Below are positions 35,687-44,226 of a DNA stretch of 64,000 nt, piece by piece (the stretch's first letter is position 1; each line of letters opens with the position of its first letter). Made by a program: the position numbers and the translations under genes. The DNA lies in assembly GCF_021653975.1 (NCBI RefSeq), contig NZ_JAJKFK010000003.1:372001-436000 (forward strand). The letters are read 5' to 3'. The notes beneath the pieces are model-generated. The model was not told the origin of the DNA, did not search any database, and saw only the letters and a list, made by a program, of their open reading frames with translations. This DNA is from Amycolatopsis sp. GM8 (GTDB lineage Bacteria > Actinomycetota > Actinomycetes > Mycobacteriales > Pseudonocardiaceae).

Positions 35687-36973
35687 TCACGACGACGGGA
35701 ACGAGAACAGGCCGTGGGGGCTGCCCAGTCCGGTGGGACCGTCCCAGCCGGGGCCGGCGGCGCACAGCCGGACGTCGAAGGTCTGCTTCAGGTCGGGGGC
35801 GTTCGGCGGCACGCACCGGCCGTCGCTGATGGTGCCGCTGGTGCCCGAGGTGACGTCCTGGAACGACACCGGGTTCAGCTGGTACAGCAGGTTCGGGCCC
35901 AGCACCCCGGAAAGCGAACCGCTCGCGGCGTACACGCCGGCGATGAACGGCGCGGACGCGCTGGTGCCGGCGACCACCGTCCAGCCGGAGGGCTGGTGTG
36001 ACTGCGGGCTGTAGGTCGTGTAGATCGCGAGATCGGCGGCGACCGCGGACACGTCCGCACCGGTCCGGGCGCCGGTGCACGCGGCGCTCACCAGGGCGGA
36101 CTGGCCCGCCGCCGGCAGGACCCCCGGCGCGCAGCTCGAACCGGCGTCGCTCCAGGCGCCCTCGCTGTAGCGGCCGTCCTGCTCGACCAGTTCGGTCCCG
36201 CCAGCCGAGGTCACCGTCGGCAAGGCCTGCGGCCACAGGTATTCGGTCGCCTCGAACCCCTCGTCCCCGCTGGCGGCGACGATCGGGACGCCGCGCCGTG
36301 CGAGCTGCTGCGCGATCGGTCCGTGCATCATCCCGTCGTCGCCGGGCAGGCCGTAGCTGAGGCTCACCGCGCTCGCACCCTGGGCGATCGCGGTCCGCAC
36401 CGCGGTGCCGAACGCGGTGGCGTAACCGTGGTAGTCGACCGTCCCGTTTGGACCGTTGGCCGGCAGAACCGATTGCGGCAGCTGGATTTCGACGATCTTG
36501 CAGTCCGGGCAGGCGGCCGAGGCCATGTCCACGTCCAATGCGGACTCCAGCGCGATCGACTCGTCGATCCCGATCCCGTCGGGGTCCGTCGCCGGTGCGA
36601 CCGGCGGGCCGCCGTGGTAGTCGAGCTGGCGGAAGCACCCGGTGGCGCTCGTGCACGGCGGCAGCCCGTACCGCGCGCGGTAGACCGCGAGATCGGACTC
36701 CAGCGTCGGATAGGCGCCCACGTTGACGACCGCGACTGTGCCCGCGTGCGGCGCGCGCACCGGGATCTCGTGCGACAGCTCCAGATCACGCGCGCCCCAG
36801 CCCACCGGCTGGTCGTCCCGGGCGCCGGTGAGCCTTTCGAGCTGACAGCCGAGCCGGGCGAGCGCTCCCCCGCACACCGGTTCGAACTTCGGGACGGCCG
36901 ACGCGGGCGAAGCGCACAACGCGACGATCAGCACTGCTGCGGACAGGACGGCGAGTGGCTTGGCAAGAGGCAT
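35687..36973 (-). CDS. Secreted S53-family (sedolisin-like) serine peptidase, no pro-domain
   Basis: An exported acid-type serine-carboxyl peptidase. A signal peptide ends near ASPASA (residue 26). The sedolisin catalytic residues line up as E143 and D147 (ESALD), D237 in AASGDEGF and S338 in AGTSASAP. The C terminus contains the Gly/Asp-rich segment GPGWDGPTGLGSP that closes the calcium site in this family. The 428-aa precursor lacks the usual N-terminal activation domain of about 150-200 residues. Eight or more cysteines suggest disulfides after export. It lies 49 bases downstream of the SMC operon on the same strand. Confidence 0.85.
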   Translation of the reverse strand: MPLAKPLAVLSAAVLIVALCASPASAVPKFEPVCGGALARLGCQLERLTGARDDQPVGWGARDLELSHEIPVRAPHAGTVAVVNVGAYPTLESDLAVYRARYGLPPCTSATGCFRQLDYHGGPPVAPATDPDGIGIDESIALESALDVDMASAACPDCKIVEIQLPQSVLPANGPNGTVDYHGYATAFGTAVRTAIAQGASAVSLSYGLPGDDGMMHGPIAQQLARRGVPIVAASGDEGFEATEYLWPQALPTVTSAGGTELVEQDGRYSEGAWSDAGSSCAPGVLPAAGQSALVSAACTGARTGADVSAVAADLAIYTTYSPQSHQPSGWTVVAGTSASAPFIAGVYAASGSLSGVLGPNLLYQLNPVSFQDVTSGTSGTISDGRCVPPNAPDLKQTFDVRLCAAGPGWDGPTGLGSPHGLFSFPSS

Positions 36974-37022
36974 CGCCGCCGGAAGCTAGCTGATCATGAC
37001 CGGTTCCGCAGCGCGAACGGGG

Positions 37023-40000
37023 CTACTCCCCCGACTTCGTGAACAGGCGGGTCGCCGAAAGATGCGACGTGCCGTCCGGTTCGGTGAGCTCGTCGAGATG
37101 GGTGCGGATCGTCGCGTCGACGGACAGGTACTTGCGCCCGGCGCGCAGGTCCGCGTCGTTGCGCAGGCGCACGATCAGCGGGAACTCCGACAGCGCGCCC
37201 GCGTCGAACAGGCCCGTGGTGTAGATCAGCTGCACGCCCAGCGCCTCGGCGACCACGCGCTGCAGCTCCAGCAGGTACCCGGCCGAAGCCCGCCCGATCG
37301 GGTTGTCCAGGAACAGCACCCCGGAGTGCCGGTTGCGCATCTTGCCGCGGTTGTTGGCGCGCAGCGCGGCCAGCGTGCAGTACAGGATGATCGCGGCCGT
37401 CAGCTGCTGGCCGCCGGAGAACACGTCCCGGATCTCCGACACCCGCTGCCGTTCGGTGCGCAGCACGGAGTCCGGTTTGAGCATGTCCACCCGGAACCCC
37501 TTGGGCACCGCGGCCCGCACCCCGCGCAGCACCAGCGACATCCCGTCGCGCTTGACGTCGCGGCCGTCGCTCGTCTTCCCGGCGGCCGCCTCGTCGACGA
37601 CCTGGCCGAGCGCCTCGGACAGCTCGGGGTCCTCCGGGTCGGCGAACCGGATGCGCAGGAACTCCTGCCCGGACCAGTCGCCGAGGCCGTCGGGCAGCCG
37701 GGAAAGCCGTTGCGCGGACCGGAGCATCCGCAGCGCGCCCTCGACCATGCCCTGCAGCCGCGCGACGATCCCGGACCGGTGCCGGTCGATCTGGGCGAGG
37801 TCGTCGGTAAGGGTGCGCAGCCGGGGACGGAGCGCCACGGCCCATTCGGCCGCGCTCGCCGGCAGGCTGTCGCGGCGCACCGAGATGATCTGCTGGCGCA
37901 CCGGGCTGGTCAGCTTCTCGAACCGCTTGTCCGTCGCGTAGTGGGCGAGGGCGTCGGCCGCCGCGCGCACCCGTTTCTCGGCCTGGTCGACGCCTGCCTC
38001 GGCTTCGGTGAGCGTGGACGTCAGCTTGCGGTAACGACCTTGCGCCGCGTCGACGTCGCCGTCGAAAACGCTTTCCGGCTCGCCCTCGGGCGCGAGATGC
38101 GCCATGGATTCGGCGAGCAGCCGGAATCCCGTCGCGGACGTGTTCGCGGTTTCGGCGGCACGCTCGGCCTCGGCGCGCCGGGCCTGCGCCTCTTCCCACG
38201 CGCGGGCGGCAGCGCCGGCCTCCTCGGCGGCCTCGTCGATCAGCTCCCGGCCGTGCTCCGCGTCGCGCGGGCGGGTTTCCAGCGGGACGCCCTGTTTCGG
38301 CAGCTGGTCGAGCTCCGCCTTGCAGGTCGCGACCGCGCCGATCGCTTCGCTGTGCTCGGTTTCCAGTGCCGCGACCGCCCGCCCCGTGCGCGCCTGCGCG
38401 GCCGCGCGGGTCGCGGCATCGGAACCGTCGGGCGTCTCCAGCAACCGGGACGCCTGCTCGCGCACCGCGGGGTCGAGCAGTTCCAGGGCGGCCCGCGCGG
38501 CGGACTCCGCCGATTCGGCCTGCTCCAGTTCGGCCCGCAGATCGCTGCCGACCTCGACCTTCGCGTATGCGTCGCTCGCGGAGGCGAAGGCCCGCCGCAG
38601 CGCGTCGACCGGTTCGGCGGGCACGGCGTCCTTTTCGGACACCGAGCCGCCACCCGGCACTTCGGCGAGTTCGGCGCGGGCACTGCTGACCGTGCGCCGG
38701 TGACCGTCGGCGGTGCGCTGTTCTTCCGCGGCCACCTCGCGGGCCCGTGCGGCCCTGGCGCTCGCCTGCCCGGTTTCGGTCTCCGCGCGCACGACGATCT
38801 CCCGCGCCCGCTCGACCTCGTCCGTCCACTGTGGAATCCGGGCGACCCGTTCGGCCAGCTCGCCGAGCTCGCGGGCGCGGTCCTCCTCGGTGCGCGCCTG
38901 CGTCCGCAGCAGCGGGACGGCCTCACGCAGCCTCGCCCGGCGGGCGGTGAGGTCGGCGAGATTCCGTTCTGCCGCAACGACCACGTCGTGGGCTTCGGCC
39001 TGCTCGCCGGCCGCGGTCTCGGCTTCTTCGGCGAGCGTGCCGAGCGCTCCGGCCGGGTAGTCCTCGCGCCATGTGGTGAGCTTCCATTCGAGCGCGGCGT
39101 CGTCGCCGATGGCGGTGGCCAGGGCCTCCAGCTGTTTCTGGCGGCGGGAATGCCGGGCGAGGATGGCCTGCCGTTCGGTGTCGGCGGCCTCCTCGTCGTA
39201 CATCGCCGGGTTCGGCGGCACCAGGAACTCGACGCCCGGCGCGGCTCCCCGTGCCTTGACCGCTTCGGTCGTACCAACCGGAAGAACGGTGCTGGGCAAC
39301 AGTTTCGCGTCCGCCAGCGCCGTCCGTGCCCGGCCGAGCTGGGCCGGGTCGTTGATCAGCACACCGGAGACCAGGTGCGGCAGTTCGGCCAGTACCCGTT
39401 CCCGCTGTTTCGCGTCCATTGTGGACAGATAACGCCAGCCCGACCACGCGGTGATCCCGGCCCGCTCCAGCACGTCGAGCGCCGCCTGCACCTCGGGTGG
39501 CGCGGGCAGCAGGCCGCCGTCGCCCAGCGCCGCCAGTGCGCGCTCGTCGACCGACTCCTCCATCCGCAACGAGGTCTGCTGTCGCTCGGCGGCGGATCGT
39601 GCTTCCCGCAACCGTTTCAGCAGCGCGGGCGTGTCCGTCTCCAGTTGCACGTTCTCGCCACCGAGCAGTTCCAGCAACCGGGGGTGCGCGGCGAGGGCGT
39701 CGGTGCGGCGGTGCGCCTTGGCGAGCTCGCCCGCCGCCCGGTCCGCACGCCCCTGCGCGGTGGACGCCCGTTGTTGCGCGGTGTGCACGGCTTGCTGCGC
39801 CTCGGCGAACTCTTCCGCGACGCGTTCCAGCTCGGCCTCTCGCGAGACCAGTTCCCCGGCCGCGTGCTCGCCGCGGGTGCGGGCTTCTTGGGCGGCCTCG
39901 GCGACCCGCGTGCCGTCACTGAGCAGGCCCGCACGCACGGCTTGGCGCACCTGGGCCCGGACCTCCTCGATCCGGGTGGCCAGCTGGGCCTCCTCGGCCC

Positions 40001-41450
40001 GGTGCTTCGCCGCGGTCGTGGTCGCTTCGTCGCGCTGGTCCTGCGCTTTCGCCGCCTCCGCACGCGCGGCCGTGGCGCGCTCCTCGGCCGCCTCGGCTTG
40101 CTCCCCGGCCTCACCAGCGAGCGCGAGGAGCCCACGGGCGAGCGCGTTCGCGGCGGCGTTCTTGGCTTCCAGCGCGGGTTTCGCGGTCTGCTCCCGCTCC
40201 CCGACGAGGTCGCGGATGTCGGCGGCCTTGCGGACGGCGTTGACATGCGCGAGCACCGTGCCGGTCTCCCGCCAGGCCTCGGCGGTCGCGCGGGCGTGCG
40301 CGAGCTCTTCGTCGACGCGCTGCTTGTCAGCGGTCGCGTCGGCCAAGCGCAGCTCCGCGACGACGCGCCGCAGCTCCGTCGCGACGGCGGACAGGCGGCG
40401 GTGATCGCCCTCGGCGAGTTTCTCAGCGTCGCGGGTCTCTTCGACGAACGTGGCGAGCCCGGACTGACGGTCGGACTCCAGCCGGTGACGGGCCAGCACG
40501 GCCCCGGCGAACGCCCGCGCGTCGGACCGCGCGGCCGCCGCGAGCTTGCGGGACGCGGCCGCGAACGATTCCTCTTCGGACAGTGGGCCCAGCAGGTCCA
40601 GTGCCCCGGCGACGAAGTCCCGTTCGGACATCAGCTCGCCGCGCTGGCCGAGGTTGTGCGCATAGGTCTGGACCACGTCGGCGAGATCGCGCGGATCGTC
40701 CTCGGGGATGACGGCCTTGAGCAGGAAGTCGACGAACGCCTCGTCGGAGGTGAAGGCGAACGCGTCCGCCGCCTCGCCCTCACCGGCGTTCATCGCGCGC
40801 TGGTAGCGGAACAGTTCGGTGTCCAGGCCGAGCGTGTCGAGCCGCTCGGTCCACTCGTGGTGGCGGCGCGTCCAGGACAGCTCCAGCTCGGGCTCGGCCT
40901 GGTGCGCCGCGTCGAGCCGTTCCTGGAAGCCGGACATGGTGAGCAGCCGGCCGTCCTCGGTGAACGGCAGTGTCTCCAGGCCGGTGGCCGCGCTGGGCCG
41001 GAAGCAGAACCACGAGTCGATCAGGTTCGCGGGGTCGCCCGACACCACGTGCCCGCGCCATTCGGACACCTTGCCGGTGATGATCCGCTGCCCGGTCTCG
41101 GTGTGCTGCCATTCCAGCACGACATGCGAAACATCCTTGGCGGCGACGAACTTCTCCAGCACCCGGGTGTTCGTCGTGCCGACCACCTGGCGGCGCCCGG
41201 GCAGCATCACCGAGAAGATCAGCTTGATCAGCACCGACTTGCCGCCGCCGTTCTCCAGGAACAGCACGCTCGCCGGCGACGGCCGCCGCGGCAGGCCCTG
41301 CTCGGCGGAGTGGATCCCGGCGGTGAACAGCGCGTCCTGCGACGGCGCCTTGACCAGCGGGCCGACGCCGGAGAAGTCCAGCACCACGTCCTGGTAGCGC
41401 GCGCCCGCCGGACCGACCGAGTGCAGGCGCACCCTGGAAAGCTCGTACAA
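37023..41450 (-). CDS. SMC-like ATPase of a JetC/MukB/MksB-type complex
   Basis: A 1475-aa protein with split ATPase ends and long coiled coils. Walker A is LENGGGKSVL with K71 near the N terminus. Extended Ala/Glu/Arg-rich coiled coil fills roughly residues 230-1240, with a less coiled hinge-like part around 640-740 (ERAGITAWSGWRYLSTMD). The C-terminal signature is FSGGQQLTAA from 1344. Walker B is VLFLDNPIG, with D1382 followed by N1383 where most SMC and ABC ATPases have the catalytic Glu. The start is a TTG at 41450, nine bases after the preceding stop, with GGGGGA upstream. It is the last gene of a three-gene operon. The exact family (Jet, Mks or a separate branch) is unresolved. Confidence 0.8.
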   Translation of the reverse strand: MYELSRVRLHSVGPAGARYQDVVLDFSGVGPLVKAPSQDALFTAGIHSAEQGLPRRPSPASVLFLENGGGKSVLIKLIFSVMLPGRRQVVGTTNTRVLEKFVAAKDVSHVVLEWQHTETGQRIITGKVSEWRGHVVSGDPANLIDSWFCFRPSAATGLETLPFTEDGRLLTMSGFQERLDAAHQAEPELELSWTRRHHEWTERLDTLGLDTELFRYQRAMNAGEGEAADAFAFTSDEAFVDFLLKAVIPEDDPRDLADVVQTYAHNLGQRGELMSERDFVAGALDLLGPLSEEESFAAASRKLAAAARSDARAFAGAVLARHRLESDRQSGLATFVEETRDAEKLAEGDHRRLSAVATELRRVVAELRLADATADKQRVDEELAHARATAEAWRETGTVLAHVNAVRKAADIRDLVGEREQTAKPALEAKNAAANALARGLLALAGEAGEQAEAAEERATAARAEAAKAQDQRDEATTTAAKHRAEEAQLATRIEEVRAQVRQAVRAGLLSDGTRVAEAAQEARTRGEHAAGELVSREAELERVAEEFAEAQQAVHTAQQRASTAQGRADRAAGELAKAHRRTDALAAHPRLLELLGGENVQLETDTPALLKRLREARSAAERQQTSLRMEESVDERALAALGDGGLLPAPPEVQAALDVLERAGITAWSGWRYLSTMDAKQRERVLAELPHLVSGVLINDPAQLGRARTALADAKLLPSTVLPVGTTEAVKARGAAPGVEFLVPPNPAMYDEEAADTERQAILARHSRRQKQLEALATAIGDDAALEWKLTTWREDYPAGALGTLAEEAETAAGEQAEAHDVVVAAERNLADLTARRARLREAVPLLRTQARTEEDRARELGELAERVARIPQWTDEVERAREIVVRAETETGQASARAARAREVAAEEQRTADGHRRTVSSARAELAEVPGGGSVSEKDAVPAEPVDALRRAFASASDAYAKVEVGSDLRAELEQAESAESAARAALELLDPAVREQASRLLETPDGSDAATRAAAQARTGRAVAALETEHSEAIGAVATCKAELDQLPKQGVPLETRPRDAEHGRELIDEAAEEAGAAARAWEEAQARRAEAERAAETANTSATGFRLLAESMAHLAPEGEPESVFDGDVDAAQGRYRKLTSTLTEAEAGVDQAEKRVRAAADALAHYATDKRFEKLTSPVRQQIISVRRDSLPASAAEWAVALRPRLRTLTDDLAQIDRHRSGIVARLQGMVEGALRMLRSAQRLSRLPDGLGDWSGQEFLRIRFADPEDPELSEALGQVVDEAAAGKTSDGRDVKRDGMSLVLRGVRAAVPKGFRVDMLKPDSVLRTERQRVSEIRDVFSGGQQLTAAIILYCTLAALRANNRGKMRNRHSGVLFLDNPIGRASAGYLLELQRVVAEALGVQLIYTTGLFDAGALSEFPLIVRLRNDADLRAGRKYLSVDATIRTHLDELTEPDGTSHLSATRLFTKSGE

Positions 41451-41458
41451 CCGTCCCC

Positions 41459-42250
41459 CTACAAAGTGTCCGAAATGGACGGACGCAGGGACCCGGCCGC
41501 GTCTCCCACCGCGACCACGCCCAGTTCCAGCAGTTCCTCGAAGGCGCTGTCGGCCGCCAGCTCGCGCACCTGGATCTGGTATCGCGGCGTGGTCCGGTAG
41601 GTACCCCCCTGCTCGCCGCTGACCTGCACCAGAAACCCTTGGTCCGCAAGGAACCGCAGCGCGCGCGATACCATGCCGCGGGTGGTGTCGGACGCGAGGC
41701 GCCCGTCCTTCGTCGCCGCCGCGGCGGGGCGGCGCGCGTAGGCCCGCCAGGCCTGTTCCAGCTCCGGCGCGCCCGCCAGCGGATCGTTGTTCTGCTCGGC
41801 CTTCGCCGCCCGCTCGTCCAGGATCCGGCAGGCCTCCCGGACCACGCCGTCGACCTGCTCGACACTGACCCGGCCGATGTAGGTGTCGTTCGCCAGGTCG
41901 TCCGGACGCGGGTAGCCGAGCGCGGCCGTCGCCAGATGGACCAGGCCGTGCAGCACCTTCTCGGTGTCGCGGCGCTCGCGGATCTTGCTCTGCCGCGCGT
42001 AGGAGTCCATCTTGATCTCGAACACGGACTCGTCGGTGGCCGCGAGGACGGCCCCGGCCTGGGTGCTGACGTCGAGCACCATCAGCCCGAGCCCGGCGGC
42101 GACCGAGTTGGTGAGCTGTTTGAAAGCGCTGTCTTCGCCGTAGCGGCGGACCAGATCCGCGTAGACGACGTCGCGACCGGGCAGCTGCTTCGGCCGCATG
42201 CCGAAGGAAATCAGCCGGGCCGCCGACTCCACGTCCGCGGTGGTGCTCAT
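41459..42250 (-). CDS. MukE/MksE/JetB-like subunit of the SMC complex
   Basis: A 263-aa protein between the kleisin-like and SMC-like genes. Its size and position match MukE/MksE/JetB, which are tandem winged-helix (KITE) subunits binding the kleisin. Segments such as DTTRGMVSRALRFLADQGFL followed by GGTYRTTPRYQIQVREL read like a winged helix near residues 190-230. I see no catalytic motif. The ATG at 42250 overlaps the upstream stop (ATGA). The assignment rests on context and fold-like features, not on a recognised signature. Confidence 0.6.
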   Translation of the reverse strand: MSTTADVESAARLISFGMRPKQLPGRDVVYADLVRRYGEDSAFKQLTNSVAAGLGLMVLDVSTQAGAVLAATDESVFEIKMDSYARQSKIRERRDTEKVLHGLVHLATAALGYPRPDDLANDTYIGRVSVEQVDGVVREACRILDERAAKAEQNNDPLAGAPELEQAWRAYARRPAAAATKDGRLASDTTRGMVSRALRFLADQGFLVQVSGEQGGTYRTTPRYQIQVRELAADSAFEELLELGVVAVGDAAGSLRPSISDTL

Positions 42251-43710
42251 GCGACCCCCTCGCGCTCGATACGTGCCGTGGTGAGCAACAGGTCCGCGCC
42301 GCCGAAGTCGTCGTCCTCCAGCGGCGTGCCGTCGTCCACGGCGAGCAGCGTGCGATCGTCCCCCTGCCGGACGGCCGCGCCGATCTCCGGACTGTACGAG
42401 TGCAGCGCCCGCAGCGCGACCAGGCGCGCCAGCCGCGGGTCGGCTTCCCGCGCCTCGGCCAGCAGCCCGGACAGCCGCCGCGGCACCTCGGGCAGGTCCA
42501 GCAGCTCGTCCGCGCGCCGCCACTGCTCGTCACTGTAGTAGTCGGTCTGCTCGGCCGGGACGAGCTCCGGTTCCGGCACTTCGCCGACGAGCTTGTCGCG
42601 TTCGGGCGCCGGGCGCAGCAGCAGCGAAACCAGTGAGGACAGCGACGGCACGGTCGGCACCTCGACCCCGGCGACCGCGTGGAAGAAGTCCTCGACCGGG
42701 GCGACCGCGTCCGCGATCGGCAGTTCCAGGCTCGGCACCAGCAGCTGCCCGAACAGGTCGAGCGTGGCGCGCCGCGGCGGGCCGGAGAACTGCTGGCGGT
42801 CCTGCTCGGCGCGGAAGGTCGCGCCCGCGGCCTGCAGCCGGGACTGCAGCTGGGTGTGCCGGCTGATGCAGTCGGCGACGATGTCGACCAGCTCGGCCGC
42901 GCGCCGCTTGTGGTCGGGGTCCTCGGCTTCGTCGCGGGCGCGCGTGATGTTGCGCAGGATCGCGTTCTCCGCCCGGAACCGCGCCTCGATGTGGGACAAC
43001 GCGGAGTCGAGCAGTTCGGGCATCTCGTCGGCCCAGTCGACGGCGCGCACGTCCCGGCGGGTCGCGTCGAGCTTGGCGCGCAACGTCTCGCCGTACTGCA
43101 CGGTCCGGTAGCGGGCCTGCTCGGCGGCGAGCTTCGCGTCGGCGAGCCGGCCGCGGCTGATCAGGTTCTCGAGCTTGACCTCGGCGGCGATGTGCGCCGA
43201 CTCGACGTCCGTGTCCAGCGCGCCGACCAGCACGTTGATCGCCTCGTCGCTCGAGCGCAGGTACACCTCGCCGTCGGGCGCGGCCAGCTCCACCAGCAGC
43301 TTGAAGTCGAACGCGCGGCGGCGGTACGCCCCGCTCTCGTCGACGCTGCCGTAGACGCGGCGGAACCCGCGGTCGGCGGTACCGACGTTGATCAGGTTGT
43401 CCAGCACCCAGCGCGCCACCCGCAGGTGCTCCTCCGCGCCGCGGCCGGGCGCCTGCGCGGCGATGAACGGCTGCAGGCGGCGCACGACGTCCTCGTGGCC
43501 GGCGCCGGTGTCGAAGTCCATCGCGATGGTGACCTGGTCGATCGTGTGCAGCGCGATCTCCGCCATCTGGTAGACCGTCGCGTCGGCCCAGTCCAGCTTC
43601 GCCTTGCGGGCGTCGAGGTCGTGCAGCGGCGCGGTGCAGGCGAGCGCCTTCAGCCGACGGGCCAGGCCCTCGTCAGCCAGGCCTCCGCTGATCAGATCCG
43701 CATCACGCAC
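42247..43710 (-). CDS. MukF/MksF/JetA-like (kleisin-type) first subunit of the SMC operon
   Basis: A 487-aa, mostly helical, acidic protein that opens the operon. The pattern of an N-terminal helical and winged-helix-like part, long helices in the middle (about residues 190-290) and a C-terminal globular part fits a kleisin of the MukF/MksF/JetA type. I do not recognise a named domain such as DUF3375. It starts at a GTG that may be leaderless: TACTCT on the minus strand at 43724-43719 lies eight bases upstream. No JetD-like (toprim, DUF2220) nuclease gene lies on either side. Confidence 0.6.
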   Translation of the reverse strand: MRDADLISGGLADEGLARRLKALACTAPLHDLDARKAKLDWADATVYQMAEIALHTIDQVTIAMDFDTGAGHEDVVRRLQPFIAAQAPGRGAEEHLRVARWVLDNLINVGTADRGFRRVYGSVDESGAYRRRAFDFKLLVELAAPDGEVYLRSSDEAINVLVGALDTDVESAHIAAEVKLENLISRGRLADAKLAAEQARYRTVQYGETLRAKLDATRRDVRAVDWADEMPELLDSALSHIEARFRAENAILRNITRARDEAEDPDHKRRAAELVDIVADCISRHTQLQSRLQAAGATFRAEQDRQQFSGPPRRATLDLFGQLLVPSLELPIADAVAPVEDFFHAVAGVEVPTVPSLSSLVSLLLRPAPERDKLVGEVPEPELVPAEQTDYYSDEQWRRADELLDLPEVPRRLSGLLAEAREADPRLARLVALRALHSYSPEIGAAVRQGDDRTLLAVDDGTPLEDDDFGGADLLLTTARIEREGVA

Positions 43711-43718
43711 AGCGCACC

Positions 43719-43724
43719 AGAGTA
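43719..43724 (-). promoter_or_regulatory. -10-like element for the SMC operon
   Basis: TACTCT (minus strand) fits TANNNT and ends eight bases before the GTG at 43710, consistent with a leaderless transcript. It overlaps the region that would be upstream of the divergent PPOX gene. No clear -35. Confidence 0.4.
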
Positions 43725-43732
43725 GCCGCTTG

Positions 43733-43738
43733 TATTTT
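43733..43738 (+). promoter_or_regulatory. -10-like element for the PPOX gene
   Basis: TATTTT ends seven bases before the ATG at 43746 with no Shine-Dalgarno sequence between, again suggesting a leaderless start. Together with the minus-strand element it forms a back-to-back pair within 35 bases. Confidence 0.45.
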
Positions 43739-43745
43739 GGGCGCC

Positions 43746-44183
43746 ATGCGTGACATGAGCCGGGAAGAGTGGTGGGCGTTCGCCAGCGAGGGAACGCGGA
43801 CGGGCAAGCTCGCCATCGTGCGGGCCGACGGGTCGCCGCACGTGACGCCGATCTGGTTCGTGCTGAACGAGACCCCCGACGGCGACGAGCTGATCTTCAA
43901 CACGGGCGTGAACTCCCTCAAGGGCAGGACACTGCGGCGGGAGCCGCGGGTGTCGCTCATCGTCGACGACCAGCGGCCGCCGTACGCGTACGTGCAGTTC
44001 ACCGCGGTGGCGTCGCTGCACACCGATCTCGACGAGATGCTGCTGTGGGCGACCAGGCTCGGCGCCCGCTACATGGGCGAGGACCAGGGCGAGGCGTTCG
44101 GCAAGCGCAATGCCGTACCGGAGGAGTACCTGGTGCGGGCGAAGATCACGAAGGTACTCGCGTTCGCCGGCATCGCCGACTGA
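43746..44183 (+). CDS. PPOX-class (pyridoxamine oxidase-like) F420/FMN-binding protein
   Basis: A 145-aa split-barrel protein of the PNPOx-like superfamily. In actinobacteria many such proteins are F420-dependent reductases. Typical segments are GKLAIVRADGSPHVTPIWFV near residue 20, NTGVNSLKGRTLRREPRVSL for phosphate contacts, and a C-terminal VRAKITKVLAF. The substrate is unknown. The start is ATG 43746 (MRDMSREEW); ATG 43755 is possible. A TTG at 43737 would add three residues but overlaps the -10 element. Confidence 0.85.
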   Translation: MRDMSREEWWAFASEGTRTGKLAIVRADGSPHVTPIWFVLNETPDGDELIFNTGVNSLKGRTLRREPRVSLIVDDQRPPYAYVQFTAVASLHTDLDEMLLWATRLGARYMGEDQGEAFGKRNAVPEEYLVRAKITKVLAFAGIAD

Positions 44184-44226
44184 TTTCCGCCAGCACCCGG
44201 GCCCTCGCGGTACCCAGACTGGTGGG

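Noticed and set aside
36996..41600. 1534-codon open frame on the plus strand
   Set aside because: Antisense shadow of the SMC-like gene, with His/Arg/Gly-rich sequence and no domain; long opposite-strand frames are expected at this GC content.
41451..42533. Open frame extending the SMC-like protein to 1836 aa
   Set aside because: The extension overlaps the JetB-like gene on the same strand and shows Arg/Gly-rich shadow composition; the TTG at 41450 follows the JetB-like stop with a ribosome site.
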